Positions 47,448 through 58,485 of a stretch of 64,000 nt of DNA are shown here, piece after piece. The stretch is from Azospirillum ramasamyi (GTDB taxonomy: Bacteria > Pseudomonadota > Alphaproteobacteria > Azospirillales > Azospirillaceae). Each line of letters begins with the position of its first letter. Position 1 is the first letter of the stretch. The position numbers and the translations under genes were made by a program. Where the stretch lies: NCBI RefSeq assembly GCF_003233655.1, contig NZ_CP029829.1, forward strand, positions 401,001 to 465,000. Reading direction: 5' to 3'. The notes under the pieces were generated by a model that did no database searches, was not told the origin of the DNA, and saw only the letters and a program-made list of their open reading frames with translations.

Positions 47448-49873
47448 GCGGGGTCGGTCTCCAGCGGGACGGGCGTCGGAAGATGAAGCGGCTGCGGTTG
47501 CGTCTGCGACAGGGGTTGCGGGGCCGTCTGCGGGTTGGCGGCGGTCCGTGGGATGCGCAGGGTGAAGGTAGTTCCATCGCCGGCAACGCTGTCAACCGAG
47601 ATCCGCCCGCCCAGCGACTGGGTGACCAGGTTGAAGACGATGTGCAGCCCCAGCCCGCTGCCGCCCGCCCCGCGCCGGGTGGTGAAGAAGGGTTCGAACA
47701 CCTTGGGCAGATTTTCCGCCGGAATGCCGACGCCGTCGTCGGCGAAGCGGATCCTCACCTCGTCGTCCGGCATCTCGTCCACGTCGATCACCATGTGCCC
47801 CTTGCTGTCGGGCGGGAAGGCATGGGTCAGCGCATTCATCACCAGATTGGTCACCACCTGGCTGAGCGCGCCGGGAAAGCTGTCCATCACGATGCCGGGC
47901 GAACAGGCGATGGCGACGCGGTGGCGGCTCTTGCGCAGGGTGGGGCCGAGCGAGGTCACCACCTCGTCCAGATAGGCCAGCAGGTCGAAGCGGCGCCGCT
48001 CCTCGCTGGTCTGGTCGACGGCGACGCGCTTGAAGCTCTGGATCAGCTCGGCGGCGCGGGTCAGGTTCTGTTCGATCAGGCGCGAGGATTCGCCGGCGGC
48101 GGCGACATACGCGGCAAGCTCGGACTTCTTCATCGTCCCGCGCTCGAACGCTTCGGCCAGGGCGCCGGTGCGGCCCGACAAATGGGTGGCGCAGCCGAAG
48201 GCGATGCCGATGGGCGTGTTGATCTCGTGCGCCACGCCGGCGACCAGCAGGGCGAGCGAGGCCATCTTCTCCGCCTGGATCAGATTGGCCTGGGTTTCCT
48301 TCAAATCGGCATAAGCCCGCTCCAACTCCTGCATCGCGTTGAAGATTTCCTCGGCCGACCGCGCCTCCACCGTCACGTCGGTCAGGGTGCGGACGAAACC
48401 GCCCTCCGGCAGCGGGTTAGTGCGCACCTCCACGATGCGGCCGTCGGGGCGGCGGCGCTTGAAGGTGAAGGGCTGGTCGATGGTGCCGGCCGGCTCCCCA
48501 AGCCCGCCGCCCATTCCACTGCCCAGTCCGTCCCCCAGCCTATCGCCAATCCCGCCGATCCCGTAGCTCAGATACAGGTCGGGGTCGTCGCCCATCTCGC
48601 CGAACTCGCCCCGGCGGCGCTGAAGGGCGACCATGTCGGCGAAGCGCGGGCCGCGGGCCAGCATGTCCGGCGGGATGTTCAGCAGTTCCGCCGCACGCCT
48701 GTTCGCCATCACCACGCGGCCGTCGCCGTCGACCTTGATGATGCCCTGGTCGGTGTTGTCCAGCGTGACCTGCAGCACGTTGCGCTCATGCGCCAGATCC
48801 AGTTCAGCCCGCACCCGTTCGGTGACGTCGGACATGGTGCCGGTCAGCCGCCGGGCGCGGCCGTCGGGGTCGCGCTGGGCGGTGGCGCGATCCTCGATCC
48901 AGGCCCAGCGGCCATCGCGGCGGCGCATGCGGTAGACCGCGGTGTAGGCCATGGCCCGGTCGCGCAGCCGCCGCCGCGACTCGGCCATCACCCGGTCCGC
49001 TTCGTCCGGGTGCAGCAGCGAGGCCCAGGTCTCCGCCGTCATCGCCAGCTCGTTCGGCCCATAGCCGAGCAGGGCGGGGAACTCCTTCGACCACCAATAC
49101 TGCCCGGTCCGCAGGTCGTAATCCCACACCGAGGAGCGGGTGGCGGTGATGGCCAGCGCCAGCCGCTGCTCGCTCTTGCGCAGGGCGGCCTTCTCCTGCC
49201 CCAGCCGGGCGAGCATGGCGTTGTGGGCCTGGATCACCCGGCCGAGTTCGTCGGAGGCGCGCCAATCCACCGGCTGGAGCCCGCCGCCGTGTTCCGATTC
49301 CAGGATGGAGGCGATCAGCCGCCGCAGCGGCCTTCCCACCGTCAGCCGAAGCGCCGCCAGCGCCGCGGCGATGGTGCCGGCCAGCATCAGCAGAAGCAGG
49401 ACCGCGGTGTTCACCACCTCCTGCCGCAACTGTTCACGCGCGACCTTGTGGTCGTAATGCAGGGTGATGGTGCCGACCTGCAGGTTCTGCACCCGGATGG
49501 CGCGCCGTTCGGTGCTGGCGTCGCCGCTCACGCCGCCCGGGGGGCAGACCGGCCCCGGCCAGGCGAACAGCCCGCCTGCCAGAGCGTCGGTGACCTCGAC
49601 GCAGACCAGCTCGCGGTTGGCGCCGATGGCCTGGATCACGTTGCGGATCGCCGGGGCGTCGAAGGTCCACAGGTTGTTGGACAGCACCGCCGCATTGATG
49701 TCGGCGATGGTCGCCACCTTGTCCCGCAGGGCCGCCTGCAGTTCCTGGTAGCGGTCGTGGAAGAACAGGGCGGAGAACAGCGAGACGGTGACCACCAGGC
49801 TTGGGACCAGGATCAGCAGGAATTTTGCCGATACCGCCGGCACGCGTCGCCACGCCTCAGCGATCCTGGTCAT
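47444..49873 (-). CDS. membrane PAS histidine kinase
   Basis: The product (809 aa) has TM1 (about 15-38), a periplasmic sensor (about 40-180), TM2 (about 190-213), a HAMP-like region, two PAS domains (about 260-540, including [17 protein letters not shown] and a PAS-containing segment with [10 protein letters not shown]), a kinase core with [13 protein letters not shown] (His549), and HATPase with [30 protein letters not shown] ends it. No receiver is present. The ATG at 49873 was chosen over an in-frame extension (to 50098) that overlaps the STAS promoter region. It heads the leftward kinase operon. Confidence 0.88.
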   Translation of the reverse strand: MTRIAEAWRRVPAVSAKFLLILVPSLVVTVSLFSALFFHDRYQELQAALRDKVATIADINAAVLSNNLWTFDAPAIRNVIQAIGANRELVCVEVTDALAGGLFAWPGPVCPPGGVSGDASTERRAIRVQNLQVGTITLHYDHKVAREQLRQEVVNTAVLLLLMLAGTIAAALAALRLTVGRPLRRLIASILESEHGGGLQPVDWRASDELGRVIQAHNAMLARLGQEKAALRKSEQRLALAITATRSSVWDYDLRTGQYWWSKEFPALLGYGPNELAMTAETWASLLHPDEADRVMAESRRRLRDRAMAYTAVYRMRRRDGRWAWIEDRATAQRDPDGRARRLTGTMSDVTERVRAELDLAHERNVLQVTLDNTDQGIIKVDGDGRVVMANRRAAELLNIPPDMLARGPRFADMVALQRRRGEFGEMGDDPDLYLSYGIGGIGDRLGDGLGSGMGGGLGEPAGTIDQPFTFKRRRPDGRIVEVRTNPLPEGGFVRTLTDVTVEARSAEEIFNAMQELERAYADLKETQANLIQAEKMASLALLVAGVAHEINTPIGIAFGCATHLSGRTGALAEAFERGTMKKSELAAYVAAAGESSRLIEQNLTRAAELIQSFKRVAVDQTSEERRRFDLLAYLDEVVTSLGPTLRKSRHRVAIACSPGIVMDSFPGALSQVVTNLVMNALTHAFPPDSKGHMVIDVDEMPDDEVRIRFADDGVGIPAENLPKVFEPFFTTRRGAGGSGLGLHIVFNLVTQSLGGRISVDSVAGDGTTFTLRIPRTAANPQTAPQPLSQTQPQPLHLPTPVPLETDPA

Positions 49874-50157
49874 GCACTGCCGTTCCGGACGTTCGTTGGT
49901 GCGGCACGCGGTGCGCGTGCACCCGTAAGGAGGTTCTACCCGGTTGCGGACGGCGCGTCCATGGGGCCGATTCCGGGGCGGCGATCGGAGAAAAATGTCT
50001 CGCAGAGGTGATTGTTGGTTTCGTTGTGGCGTCCTGTCTTGAGGCTTGTCCACTGCTTGCGCTACTGTCGGTAAGGGAATGCCGGATGTTTCGCACAAAT
50101 CCGCATGAGGATCGTCTGGAGCGCATGGCCGGCCGACGATGGATGGGTGAGGGAAGT

Positions 50158-50463
50158 ATGGAATTCAAGACGATCAGAGCCAATGGGGTTGCCGAGATCC
50201 GGCTGTCGGGACGGATGGAGTTCACCGACCATGACCGTTTGCCCAGAATCGTGACCGAGTTGGAGCAATTGCCGGACAGCCGGGTCGTGCTCGACCTGTC
50301 GGAGCTTCAGTTCATCGACTCCGCCGGTCTCGGCATGCTGCTGATCCTGCAGGAGGAGGCGGAGTCCCTGAACAAGAAGCTGATCGTGCGTGGGGCGGGC
50401 GGCGACGTGAAGCGGTCGATCGAGCTTGCCCGCCTGTCCGAGATCATCACCATCGAATATTGA
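50158..50463 (+). CDS. STAS-domain anti-sigma factor antagonist
   Basis: The product (101 aa) is a stand-alone STAS domain like SpoIIAA/RsbV, with the phosphorylatable serine at Ser55 in LQFIDSAGLGML. It would bind and inhibit the HATPase protein encoded next and be reset by the PP2C phosphatase after that. The ATG at 50158 has GAGGGAAG upstream. It is the first gene of the rightward set, divergent from the kinase operon. Confidence 0.92.
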   Translation: MEFKTIRANGVAEIRLSGRMEFTDHDRLPRIVTELEQLPDSRVVLDLSELQFIDSAGLGMLLILQEEAESLNKKLIVRGAGGDVKRSIELARLSEIITIEY

Positions 50464-50527
50464 ACACCCGGCGGCCGGCCTTCCGCGGCCGGCAGCACAG
50501 GTCCCTTTCACTGGGGAGATTGCCGCC

Positions 50528-51325
50528 ATGGACGCCGCCCTTTCCGACGGTCCGGCCGAACCGGCGCTCCGTAGCTTCAGCGTGCTGCGCGACTGTGTGC
50601 CGGCGGACATGGCCGCCCGGATCCTGTCCCGCTTCGACGGCACCGGCGTCGGTACGGACGGGCTGTCCGACACCGCGGAGGCCGTCCATCCGGCGGTGGA
50701 GGCCCAGTTGCTGGAGCGGGCGGACCGCGACCGGCTGCGCGCGGCCTTCGACCGCAGCCCCTTCCTGACGGTCGAGCTGGGGGAGGGAACCGACGAGTGC
50801 GCCGTGCTCCTGGACGACTGGTCGGGCGCGCCGGCGGCGGAGCATCCGCGACTGCCGGGATTCTACCTGTCGCTGACCACCGGCAGCGCCTATGGCCTGC
50901 AATGCCCGGTCCTGGTCTGCGACGAGCTGGTGCGGCGCGGGGCGCTGGACCCGCAGCGCCGGTCCAATGTGGAGCTTTGCCTGCACGAGGCGGTCGCCAA
51001 CGCCATCGTCCACGGCAATCTCGGCCTGTCGAGCGCGGTCAAGGGCGAGTCCGGCGGCTATCGCCGCTTCAGCGAAATGATGCGCGACCGGCTGGGCGAC
51101 CCGGCGGTGGTCCGGCGGCGGCTGGACATCTTCTGCCGCTGGAACGAGCGCAGCATCGCCATCGCCGTGGTGGATCAGGGCGGCGGCTTCGACACCGAAC
51201 TGGCGCCGACGACCGCCGGCAGCAGGGCGCTGTCGGGACGCGGCTTCGTCTTCATGCGCAGTCTGGCCTCCCGCGTGACGGTGACCGACGGCGGGCGCTG
51301 CACCGTCCTGCAGTTCGACCGCTGA
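50528..51325 (+). CDS. RsbW/SpoIIAB-like HATPase protein (anti-sigma regulatory kinase)
   Basis: The product (265 aa) has a GHKL ATPase C-terminal half (about 140-265): N-box ELCLHEAVANAIVHGNLG with the key Asn, then VVDQGGGFDTE and SGRGFVFMRSLASRV. The N-terminal 130 residues are unlike RsbW and may be a regulatory domain. It probably phosphorylates the STAS serine and/or restrains a sigma-factor-like or other partner. It begins 65 bases after the STAS gene and ends 10 bases before the phosphatase. Confidence 0.87.
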   Translation: MDAALSDGPAEPALRSFSVLRDCVPADMAARILSRFDGTGVGTDGLSDTAEAVHPAVEAQLLERADRDRLRAAFDRSPFLTVELGEGTDECAVLLDDWSGAPAAEHPRLPGFYLSLTTGSAYGLQCPVLVCDELVRRGALDPQRRSNVELCLHEAVANAIVHGNLGLSSAVKGESGGYRRFSEMMRDRLGDPAVVRRRLDIFCRWNERSIAIAVVDQGGGFDTELAPTTAGSRALSGRGFVFMRSLASRVTVTDGGRCTVLQFDR

Positions 51326-51335
51326 CGGAGCCTTC

Positions 51336-52523
51336 ATGCCGCTTCCCGCCCTGCCGCTGTCGGATTGCCGTGTCCTGATTGTCGACGACAACGAGTTCAA
51401 CCGCAAATCCCTGGCCCTGGTGATCCGCCGCGCCGGCATCACCGACATCGCCTTCGCCGAGAATGGCCGTGAAGGGTTGGCGGCCGTCGACCGCTTCCGC
51501 CCCGACCTCGTCCTGCTCGACGTCGACATGCCGGTGATGAACGGCTGGGAGATGTGCGAGGCGTTGCGTCGCAACGCGACGCATGAGGAGTTGCCGGTCC
51601 TGTTCCAGACCGCGCTGGACAGCGACGAGGAGCAGGTGCGCTGTTTCGAGGCCGGCGGCAGCGATTTCATCTCCAAGCCGATCAAGCCCGGCGAATGCGT
51701 CGCCCGCGTCCGGCACCAGTTGGAAAAGCGCAAGCTGTTCGGCGATCTCGCCGCCTTCCGCGAGCGGGTCCAGCGCGAGCTGTCGCACGCCCGCGCCATG
51801 CAGACCTCGCTTCTGCCGGAAAAGCGCCGGTTGGCGGATGTGGCCGCCCGCTACGGCCTGACATTGGACGCCCATTTCGAGACATCCTCGGAGCTGGGCG
51901 GCGATTTCTGGGGGCTCTACCCGCTGGGCGACCGCCGGCTCGGGGTTCTGATGGTCGATTTCGCCGGGCACGGCATCACCGCGGCTATCAACACTTTTCG
52001 CCTGCACACGCTGATCGACCGCTTTCCCATGCACCATGTGGCGCCGTCGCAATGGCTGGCGCAACTGAACGCCGCGTTGAAGGACGTGCTGCCGACGGGA
52101 CAGTTCGCCACCGCCTTCTTCGGCATCCTCGACCTTGCCATCGACACGCTGACCTTCGCCGCGGCGGGATCGCCCAACCCGGTTCTGGGCACCCCGGCCG
52201 GCACGAAGGGCGATGGGCCGGAGATCCGGCTGCTCGATTCGGCCGGGCTCGTGCTGGGCGCCTCGCGGCGGGCGCAGTATGTCGACCACAGCTTTCGCCT
52301 GCCGCGCGGCGGCTTCCTGTTTCTCTACAGCGATGCGCTGATCGAATGCGGCGGCGACGAACTTGGTCCGCTGGGTCAGGACGCCGTGCCCGACTTCGTC
52401 CGCGACGCGCTGGCCAAGGATCGGCTACACCCGCTCGGCCCGATGATGGACAGCTTCTATGCCCGGGCCCGCCTGCCCCTGCGCGACGACCTGACCGCCG
52501 TCTGGGTCGCGAGACGGGCATGA
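51336..52523 (+). CDS. receiver-PP2C phosphatase (RsbU/SpoIIE-like)
   Basis: The product (395 aa) joins an N-terminal receiver (about 10-125; Asp62 in LLDVDMPVMNGW, Lys in SKPIKPGE) through a helical linker to a SpoIIE/PP2C phosphatase (about 175-395; ELGGDFWG, VDFAGHGITAA and LYSDALIE metal-ligand motifs). Phosphorylation by a kinase such as the two encoded divergently would control the phosphatase, which dephosphorylates the STAS protein. Together the five proteins fit a two-component-driven partner-switching pathway. No sigma factor is next to it. Confidence 0.9.
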   Translation: MPLPALPLSDCRVLIVDDNEFNRKSLALVIRRAGITDIAFAENGREGLAAVDRFRPDLVLLDVDMPVMNGWEMCEALRRNATHEELPVLFQTALDSDEEQVRCFEAGGSDFISKPIKPGECVARVRHQLEKRKLFGDLAAFRERVQRELSHARAMQTSLLPEKRRLADVAARYGLTLDAHFETSSELGGDFWGLYPLGDRRLGVLMVDFAGHGITAAINTFRLHTLIDRFPMHHVAPSQWLAQLNAALKDVLPTGQFATAFFGILDLAIDTLTFAAAGSPNPVLGTPAGTKGDGPEIRLLDSAGLVLGASRRAQYVDHSFRLPRGGFLFLYSDALIECGGDELGPLGQDAVPDFVRDALAKDRLHPLGPMMDSFYARARLPLRDDLTAVWVARRA

Positions 52524-52557
52524 ATGGGGCGGGCTTGAAAGGGGCGGCGGGCAGGGG

Positions 52558-53409
52558 TCAGGGTGCGAACTGCTCCTTCAGGATGCGTTCCTCGAAATTC
52601 AGCTCGGGGTCGAACAGCAGGGTCAGGCCGATCTCGCGGCATTCCTGAACCTCCACCTGCAGAACCTCGCGCACCTCGGTGAAGTCGGCGACGGCGCTGA
52701 CCGGACGCTTCGACTCCTCCAGAACGTCGAAGGTGATCCGGGCGGCGTGGGGCAGCAGGGCGCCGCGCCAGCGCCGCGGGCGGAAGGCGCTGATCGGGGT
52801 CAGAGCCAGAACCCCGGCGTTCAGCGGCACGATGGGGCCATGGGCCGACAGGTTATAGGCGGTACTGCCGGCCGGCGTCGCCACCAGGGCGCCGTCGCAG
52901 ATCAGTTCCGGCAGCCGGACCACACCGTCGATGGTGATGCGCAGCTTGGCCGCCTGCCGCGTCTCGCGCAGGAGCGACACCTCGTTGATGCCGAGCGCCT
53001 CCACCCGTTCGCCGTTCACCCTGGTGGCGGTCATGCGAAGCGGGTGCAGGCGGACATGCTGGGAGGCCACGATGCGTTCCGCCAGATCCTCCTCGCGGTA
53101 GGCGTTCAGCAGGAAGCCGACCGACCCGCGGTTCATGCCATAGACCGGCGTCGGCCGTTCGCGATGGCGGGTCAGCGCCCGGTGCAGCGTTTCCAGCAGG
53201 AAGCCGTCGCCGCCCAGCGCCACGATCACGTCCGCCTCGTCCAAGGTCGCGTTGCCGTAGCGGTGAACCAGCCGCGTGCGGGCGGCGCGCGCCTCCTCCG
53301 TGTCGGCGCATGCGAAGGCGATGCGCAGCGCGTCGGGCGCGGGCAGCAAGGGCGCCTGCGCATCTGCGGACTGCAAGAGGGCGGGCTGCATGGCGGCGGG
53401 ATCGGTCAT
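52558..53409 (-). CDS. nadK: NAD kinase
   Basis: The product (283 aa) phosphorylates NAD to [14 protein letters not shown] has the GGDG motif at residues 66-69; [13 protein letters not shown] and [10 protein letters not shown] follow, then [22 protein letters not shown] with the conserved NAD-contact site. The ATG at 53409 (MTDPAAMQP) was chosen; 53421 (MVGAMTDP) is possible, with no clear Shine-Dalgarno to decide. The gene converges on the phosphatase gene, with 34 bases between the stops. Confidence 0.94.
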   Translation of the reverse strand: MTDPAAMQPALLQSADAQAPLLPAPDALRIAFACADTEEARAARTRLVHRYGNATLDEADVIVALGGDGFLLETLHRALTRHRERPTPVYGMNRGSVGFLLNAYREEDLAERIVASQHVRLHPLRMTATRVNGERVEALGINEVSLLRETRQAAKLRITIDGVVRLPELICDGALVATPAGSTAYNLSAHGPIVPLNAGVLALTPISAFRPRRWRGALLPHAARITFDVLEESKRPVSAVADFTEVREVLQVEVQECREIGLTLLFDPELNFEERILKEQFAP

Positions 53410-53500
53410 GGCGCCGACCATAGCGCAGTCCGGCCTTCGCGCAAAAGTATCGCGCGGAGACGGGGCGATGCAAAAGAGCGCATCCGCCGGGGAAAAACGG

Positions 53501-53530
53501 AAAGGGGGGCCGCGGACGGCCCCCCTTTTT
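53501..53530. terminator. bidirectional terminator between nadK and clpA
   Basis: AAAGGGGGGCCG-CGGA-CGGCCCCCCTTTTT has a 9-bp GC stem, tetraloop and T-run. It lies just beyond the clpA stop (53556) and would end the leftward clpSA transcript before nadK. Confidence 0.85.
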
Positions 53531-53555
53531 CACGATATGGAACGGATTGGCCGGG

Positions 53556-55871
53556 TTACTCGACCATCTCCGAAACCATTTCCTCGTCGTCGTCGCCGGA
53601 GGTGCGCTTCGGCCGGTTGCCCTCGGCATATTCGAAGGCCGGCTTGTCGTCCTGCACGGTGACCTTGACCAGACCGCCCTTGCTGAGCTTGCCGAACAGC
53701 AACTCTTCCGCCAGCGGCTTCTTGATGTACTCCTGGATCACGCGGCCAAGCGGACGGGCGCCGTAGAGCGGGTCATAACCCTTCTTGCCCAGCCACTCGC
53801 GCGCCTCTTCGTTCAGCTCGATGGACACGCCGCGGTCTTCCAGCTGCGCTTCCATCTGCATGATGAACTTGTCGACGACGCGGTTGATGACCTCCTGCGT
53901 CAGCGGCGCGAACGGGATGATCGCGTCGAGACGGTTGCGGAACTCCGGCGTGAAGGTGCGTTCCACCGCCTCGACATCCTCGCCGACCCGGCGGTCGCGC
54001 TCGAAGCCGATGGCGGGCTTGGCCATGTCGGCGGCACCGGCGTTCGAGGTCATGATCAGGATGACGTTGCGGAAATCGACGATCTTGCCGTTGTGGTCGG
54101 TCAGCTTGCCGTGGTCCATGATCTGCAACAGGATGTTGAACAGATCCGGGTGGGCCTTCTCGATCTCGTCCAGCAGCAGGACGCAGTGCGGGTGCTGGTC
54201 GATGGCGTCGGTCAGCATGCCGCCCTGGTCGAAGCCGACATAGCCCGGAGGGGCGCCGATCAGGCGCGACACCGTGTGCCGCTCCATATACTCCGACATG
54301 TCGAAGCGGGTCAGCTCGATGCCCAGCGTCATGGCGAGCTGGCGGGCCACCTCGGTCTTGCCGACACCGGTCGGGCCGGTGAACAGGTAGTTGCCGATGG
54401 GCTTCTCCGGCTCGCGCAGGCCGGCACGGGCCAGCTTGATGGCGGAGACCAGCGCGTCGATCGCCTTGTTCTGGCCGAAGACCATGGTCTTCAGGTCGCG
54501 CTCCAGGTTCAGCAGCGTTTCCTTGTCGTCGCGGCTGACCGACTTCGGCGGGATGCGGGCGATCTTGGCGACCACCGCCTCCACGTCCTTCACGCCGATC
54601 TTCTTGCGGCGCTTGTTCTCCGGCAGCAGCATCTGCGCCGCACCGACCTCGTCGATGATGTCGATGGCTTTGTCGGGCAGCTTGCGGTCGCCGATGTACT
54701 TGGCCGACAGCTCCACCGCGACGCGGATGGCGTCGTTGGTGTAGGTGACCTTGTGGTGCTTCTCGTAATAGGGCTTCAGGCCCTGCAGGATCTTGATCGC
54801 ATCCTCGACCGACGGCTCGTTGACGTCGATCTTCTGGAAGCGGCGCACCAGCGCCCGGTCCTTCTCGAAGTAGCTGCGGTATTCCTTGTAGGTGGTCGAG
54901 CCGATGCAGCGCAGCGAACCGGAGGCCAGCGCCGGCTTCAGCAGGTTCGAGGCATCCATCGCGCCGCCCGAGGTGGCGCCGGCGCCGATCACCGTGTGGA
55001 TCTCGTCGATGAAGAGGATGGCCCCCTCCGTCGCCTCGAGTTCGGACACGACGGCCTTCAGCCGCTCCTCGAAGTCGCCGCGGTAGCGCGTGCCGGCCAG
55101 CAGCGAGCCCATGTCGAGCGCGAAGATGGTGGCGTTGCGCAGCACCTCCGGCACTTCCTGCTGGACGATGCGCCGGGCCAGGCCCTCGGCGATGGCGGTC
55201 TTGCCGACACCGGGGTCGCCGACATACAGCGGATTGTTCTTCGACCGCCGGCACAGGATCTGGATGGTCCGTTCGACCTCCTGCTCCCGGCCGATCAGCG
55301 GATCGATCTTCCCGCCGGACGCCTTCTTGTTCAGGTTGACACAGTAAGCCTCGAGCGCTTCGCTGCCTTTTTTCACGACCTTCTCCGCCGCCGCCTCGTC
55401 GTCAGCGCCCGAGACACGCTTTATTTCCGAGCGGCCCGGAGCCTTCGCGATTCCGTGAGAGATGTAGTTGACCGCGTCGAACCGGGTCATCTCCTGCTCC
55501 TGCAGGAAGTAGACCGCGTGGCTCTCGCGTTCAGAGAACAAGGCGACGAGCACATTTGCTCCCGTCACCTCCTCACGTCCCGACGACTGGACGTGGATGG
55601 CCGCACGCTGCAGAACCCGTTGGAATCCAGCCGTCGGCTTGGCGTCATCGGGCCTGTTCGTGATAAGGTTCGCAAGTTCGTTGTCGAGGTAATCCGACAG
55701 TTCCGCGCGCAGTCGGTCGAGGTCGATCCCGCAAGCGCGCAAGACGGCGGTAGCATCGGAGTCTTCGGTCAACGCGAGAAGCAAATGTTCGAGCGTCGCG
55801 TATTCATGCCTGCGCTCGTTCGCGTGGGCCAGGGCTCGGTGCAGCGTCTGTTCCAGGTTACGCGACAGCAT
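53556..55871 (-). CDS. clpA: ClpA, ATP-dependent Clp protease ATPase subunit
   Basis: The product (771 aa) is a two-ring AAA+ unfoldase feeding ClpP. Features: N-domain starting [18 protein letters not shown] with the Clp_N repeat; D1 Walker [13 protein letters not shown] (about 218-229) and Walker [13 protein letters not shown]2 Walker [10 protein letters not shown] (about 498-506), Walker [15 protein letters not shown]; and the C-terminal D2-small domain. ATG 55871 gives the standard length. clpS lies 8 bases upstream and binds its N-domain, so the pair is an operon. Confidence 0.96.
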   Translation of the reverse strand: MLSRNLEQTLHRALAHANERRHEYATLEHLLLALTEDSDATAVLRACGIDLDRLRAELSDYLDNELANLITNRPDDAKPTAGFQRVLQRAAIHVQSSGREEVTGANVLVALFSERESHAVYFLQEQEMTRFDAVNYISHGIAKAPGRSEIKRVSGADDEAAAEKVVKKGSEALEAYCVNLNKKASGGKIDPLIGREQEVERTIQILCRRSKNNPLYVGDPGVGKTAIAEGLARRIVQQEVPEVLRNATIFALDMGSLLAGTRYRGDFEERLKAVVSELEATEGAILFIDEIHTVIGAGATSGGAMDASNLLKPALASGSLRCIGSTTYKEYRSYFEKDRALVRRFQKIDVNEPSVEDAIKILQGLKPYYEKHHKVTYTNDAIRVAVELSAKYIGDRKLPDKAIDIIDEVGAAQMLLPENKRRKKIGVKDVEAVVAKIARIPPKSVSRDDKETLLNLERDLKTMVFGQNKAIDALVSAIKLARAGLREPEKPIGNYLFTGPTGVGKTEVARQLAMTLGIELTRFDMSEYMERHTVSRLIGAPPGYVGFDQGGMLTDAIDQHPHCVLLLDEIEKAHPDLFNILLQIMDHGKLTDHNGKIVDFRNVILIMTSNAGAADMAKPAIGFERDRRVGEDVEAVERTFTPEFRNRLDAIIPFAPLTQEVINRVVDKFIMQMEAQLEDRGVSIELNEEAREWLGKKGYDPLYGARPLGRVIQEYIKKPLAEELLFGKLSKGGLVKVTVQDDKPAFEYAEGNRPKRTSGDDDEEMVSEMVE

Positions 55872-55879
55872 GTGTGGGT

Positions 55880-56206
55880 CTAATCCTTTTCTAACGTGCA
55901 TTGCAGCGGATGCTGGTGCTGGCGCGCAAAGTCCATCACCTGCGTGACTTTCGTCTCCGCCACCTCGTAGGTGAACACGCCGCACAACCCCACACCCCGC
56001 CGGTGCACATGCAGCATGATCTGTGTCGCTTCCTCCCGCGATTTGCTGAAGAAGCGTTCGAGAACGAGAACGACGAACTCCATGGGAGTGTAATCGTCGT
56101 TCAGCATCAAGACCTTGTACATCGACGGCTTTTTGGTCTTTGGCTTGGCCTTTACGACCACGCCGCTGTTCGTGCCGTCGTTGCCCTGCTTGTCAGAGTC
56201 GGCCAT
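55880..56206 (-). CDS. clpS: ClpS, ClpA adaptor protein
   Basis: The product (108 aa) has the ClpS core: [24 protein letters not shown] (about 30-53) and [24 protein letters not shown], including the N-degron-binding pocket. It delivers N-end-rule substrates to ClpA, whose gene follows. The N-terminal 28 residues are disordered and Lys/Pro-rich. About 205 bases of upstream DNA, holding its promoter, separate it from the IS66 end. Confidence 0.95.
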   Translation of the reverse strand: MADSDKQGNDGTNSGVVVKAKPKTKKPSMYKVLMLNDDYTPMEFVVLVLERFFSKSREEATQIMLHVHRRGVGLCGVFTYEVAETKVTQVMDFARQHQHPLQCTLEKD

Positions 56207-56435
56207 GGTCCCAGTCGAATGTCATCGCGATGCACTGTCTATGTGAATGATATGGTCATTTCGGTCGCGGTGGGAAGGGGCCGTTTTCAGTAACCCTCCA
56301 TTTGGCAGACCCTCCTTTGGTCCGCCGGCCCTCGCGCTACCCCATAATAGGAGACATCGCTTTCGGCCGGGCCGCAATCGGCGGAAAACCCTAGCCCCCT
56401 GTCCCCGGACCGTACGCATCCGGTGAGTGCCGCAG

Positions 56436-58058
56436 TCAGATTGCCTTCCAGTTCCAGGGCAGCAGTTCGGGCAGGCGGTTCTGCGGCAGGTCGGCGATGC
56501 GGGCCAGCACGTCGGCCAGCCACGCCTGCGGGTCAACTTCGTTGAGCTTGGCGGTGGTGATCAGGCCGTACATGATCGCCGCCCGCTGCCCGCCGCGATC
56601 GGAGCCGCAGAACAGCCACGCCTTTCTGCCCAGGGCGATCCCGCGCAGGCCGCGTTCGGCGGCGTTGTTCGTGAGACACAGCCGGCCGTCGCCGAGGAAG
56701 CGCGTGAAGCCGTCCCAGCGCGTCAGCATGTAGTCCATCGCCTTGGCCACGGGGGCATGGCGGGAGAGCCGGGCGCGCTCCGTCCGCATCCAGTTCTCCA
56801 GCGTGGCCACCAGGGCGACGCCGTGCTCCTGGCGGGCCGCCAGCCGCTCGGCCGCGGGCTTGCCGTTCAGGGCGCGCTCGAGATCGAAGAGGGCGTCGAT
56901 GTGGGTCACGGCCTCCAGCGCCAGCGGTGAGATCGGCGGGGCATCCTTGCCGCGTCTGGTGTTCGCGGCGATGTCGGCCAGCTTGAAGAAGCCGCGCCGG
57001 GCATGCGCCCAGCACAGTGCGGCGCTGATCGGCCCCGGTCGGCGCTCAGGTTCGTACAGCCGGTTATAGCCGGCGAACGCATCGGCCTGCAGCCAGCCCG
57101 TGAAGCCGGCCAGGTGCCGTTCGGGATGCTCGCCCTTGCGGTCTCGCGAATAGTGGAACAGCGCTGCCGGTGGGGCTTGGCCGGCAAACGGCCGGTCATC
57201 ACGCACATACACCCACAGCCGCCCGGTGTCGGTCTTGCCTTTGGCCAGCACGGGCACGGGCGTGTCGTCTCCATGCAGCCGATCCGCCGCCATCACATGC
57301 GAAGCGATCAGGTCGTGCAGCGGCTTCAGCACCGCGGCGGCGGCGCCCACCTGGTCGGCCAGGGTGGACAGGCTGAGCGGCACGCCCTCGCGCGCAAAGC
57401 GTTCGGCCTGCCGGTTCAGCGGCTGATGCTGGCCGAACTTCTCGAACAGGAGGGTGGCCAGCAGGTTGGGGCCGGCCCAGCCCCGTGGGGTGGCGTGGAA
57501 CGGCGCCGGCGGCTGGCTGATCGTCTCGCAGGCCCGGCAGGAGAACCGTTCCCGCACCGTCTGGATCACCTTCCACTGGCGCGGGATCACCTCCAGCGTC
57601 TCGGTGATCGTCTCGCCCAGCTTGCACAGCTTGTCCGAGCCGCAGCACGGGCAGCTCGCCGGTGCCGGCACAACGACGCGCTCGCGCGGCAGGTGGTCGG
57701 GGAAGGGTTGGCGTGATGGCCGTTTGCGGGTAAAGGCCGCCACCGCGGTGGTTTTGGCAGCGGCCTGCTCGGCCGCCAGTTCGTCCTCGCTGGCCGTCGC
57801 TTCCAGCTCTTCGAGCTGGAACTCCAACTGGTCCAGCAGACGCGCCTTGCGCTCGGAGCGCGTGCCGTAGAGCTCGCGCCGGAGTTTCTCGATTTCCAGC
57901 TTCAGGCCGGCGATCAGCGCCTCGGTGTTGGAGGCCATTGCCCTGGCCTGGGCCGCGTCGGCTTCCGCGGCGTCCGCCCGCGCCTCGGCCTGCGCCAAGG
58001 CAGCGCGCAAGTTGGCGACGTCGTCGGCCGAGGTGGAGGGGAGCGGGGCGGCGGTCAT
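56436..58058 (-). CDS. tnpC: IS66 transposase TnpC
   Basis: The product (540 aa) is the IS66 DDE transposase. It has an N-terminal coiled-coil region (about 10-70), then a zinc-finger-like part (CPCCGSDKLCKLGE and FSCRACETISQPP near 140-185) and the core with LHGDDTPVPVL, AFAGYNRLYE, CWAHARRGFFKLAD and LTNNAAERGLRG (catalytic Asp, Asp, Glu). Full length, no stops or frameshifts. Encoded after tnpB with a 79-base gap. Confidence 0.94.
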   Translation of the reverse strand: MTAAPLPSTSADDVANLRAALAQAEARADAAEADAAQARAMASNTEALIAGLKLEIEKLRRELYGTRSERKARLLDQLEFQLEELEATASEDELAAEQAAAKTTAVAAFTRKRPSRQPFPDHLPRERVVVPAPASCPCCGSDKLCKLGETITETLEVIPRQWKVIQTVRERFSCRACETISQPPAPFHATPRGWAGPNLLATLLFEKFGQHQPLNRQAERFAREGVPLSLSTLADQVGAAAAVLKPLHDLIASHVMAADRLHGDDTPVPVLAKGKTDTGRLWVYVRDDRPFAGQAPPAALFHYSRDRKGEHPERHLAGFTGWLQADAFAGYNRLYEPERRPGPISAALCWAHARRGFFKLADIAANTRRGKDAPPISPLALEAVTHIDALFDLERALNGKPAAERLAARQEHGVALVATLENWMRTERARLSRHAPVAKAMDYMLTRWDGFTRFLGDGRLCLTNNAAERGLRGIALGRKAWLFCGSDRGGQRAAIMYGLITTAKLNEVDPQAWLADVLARIADLPQNRLPELLPWNWKAI

Positions 58059-58137
58059 GGCGCCAGTTTACCTGGGAACGCGCCGTTGAGCCGCCACAAT
58101 CACCCCTGAACCGGTGCGTCGATTCACCGTGTCGCAG

Positions 58138-58485
58138 TCACCCCGCGGCCTCGGGGCGCCAAGTCTTCTGCGGGTTGCGCCAGTCGATGCCCTCGAGCAG
58201 ATAGCCCATCTGCCCAACCGAGATCGACACCGCGCCGTCCGCCGGCGTGGGCCAGATGAAGCGGCCCCGCTCCAGCCTCTTCATGAACAGGCAACTGCCC
58301 TGGCCGTCATACCAGATGATCTTCACCAGATCGCCGCGGCGCCCGCGGAAGATGAAGAGATGGCCGCTGTGCGGGTCTTGGGCGAAGCGTTCCTGCACCA
58401 GCAGCGCCAAACTCGCCCAGCCTTTGCGCATGTCGGTGTGTCCGCTGGCCAGCCACACCCGCACGCCACTCGGCACCGGGATCAT
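58138..58485 (-). CDS. tnpB: IS66 accessory protein TnpB
   Basis: The product (115 aa) has the IS66 Orf2 signature: MIPVPSGVRVWLASGHTDMR at the start, HLFIFRGRRGDLVKIIWYDG in the middle, and RFIWPTPADG. It is needed for transposition of IS66 elements. It overlaps tnpA by 4 bases (ATGA). Confidence 0.94.
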   Translation of the reverse strand: MIPVPSGVRVWLASGHTDMRKGWASLALLVQERFAQDPHSGHLFIFRGRRGDLVKIIWYDGQGSCLFMKRLERGRFIWPTPADGAVSISVGQMGYLLEGIDWRNPQKTWRPEAAG

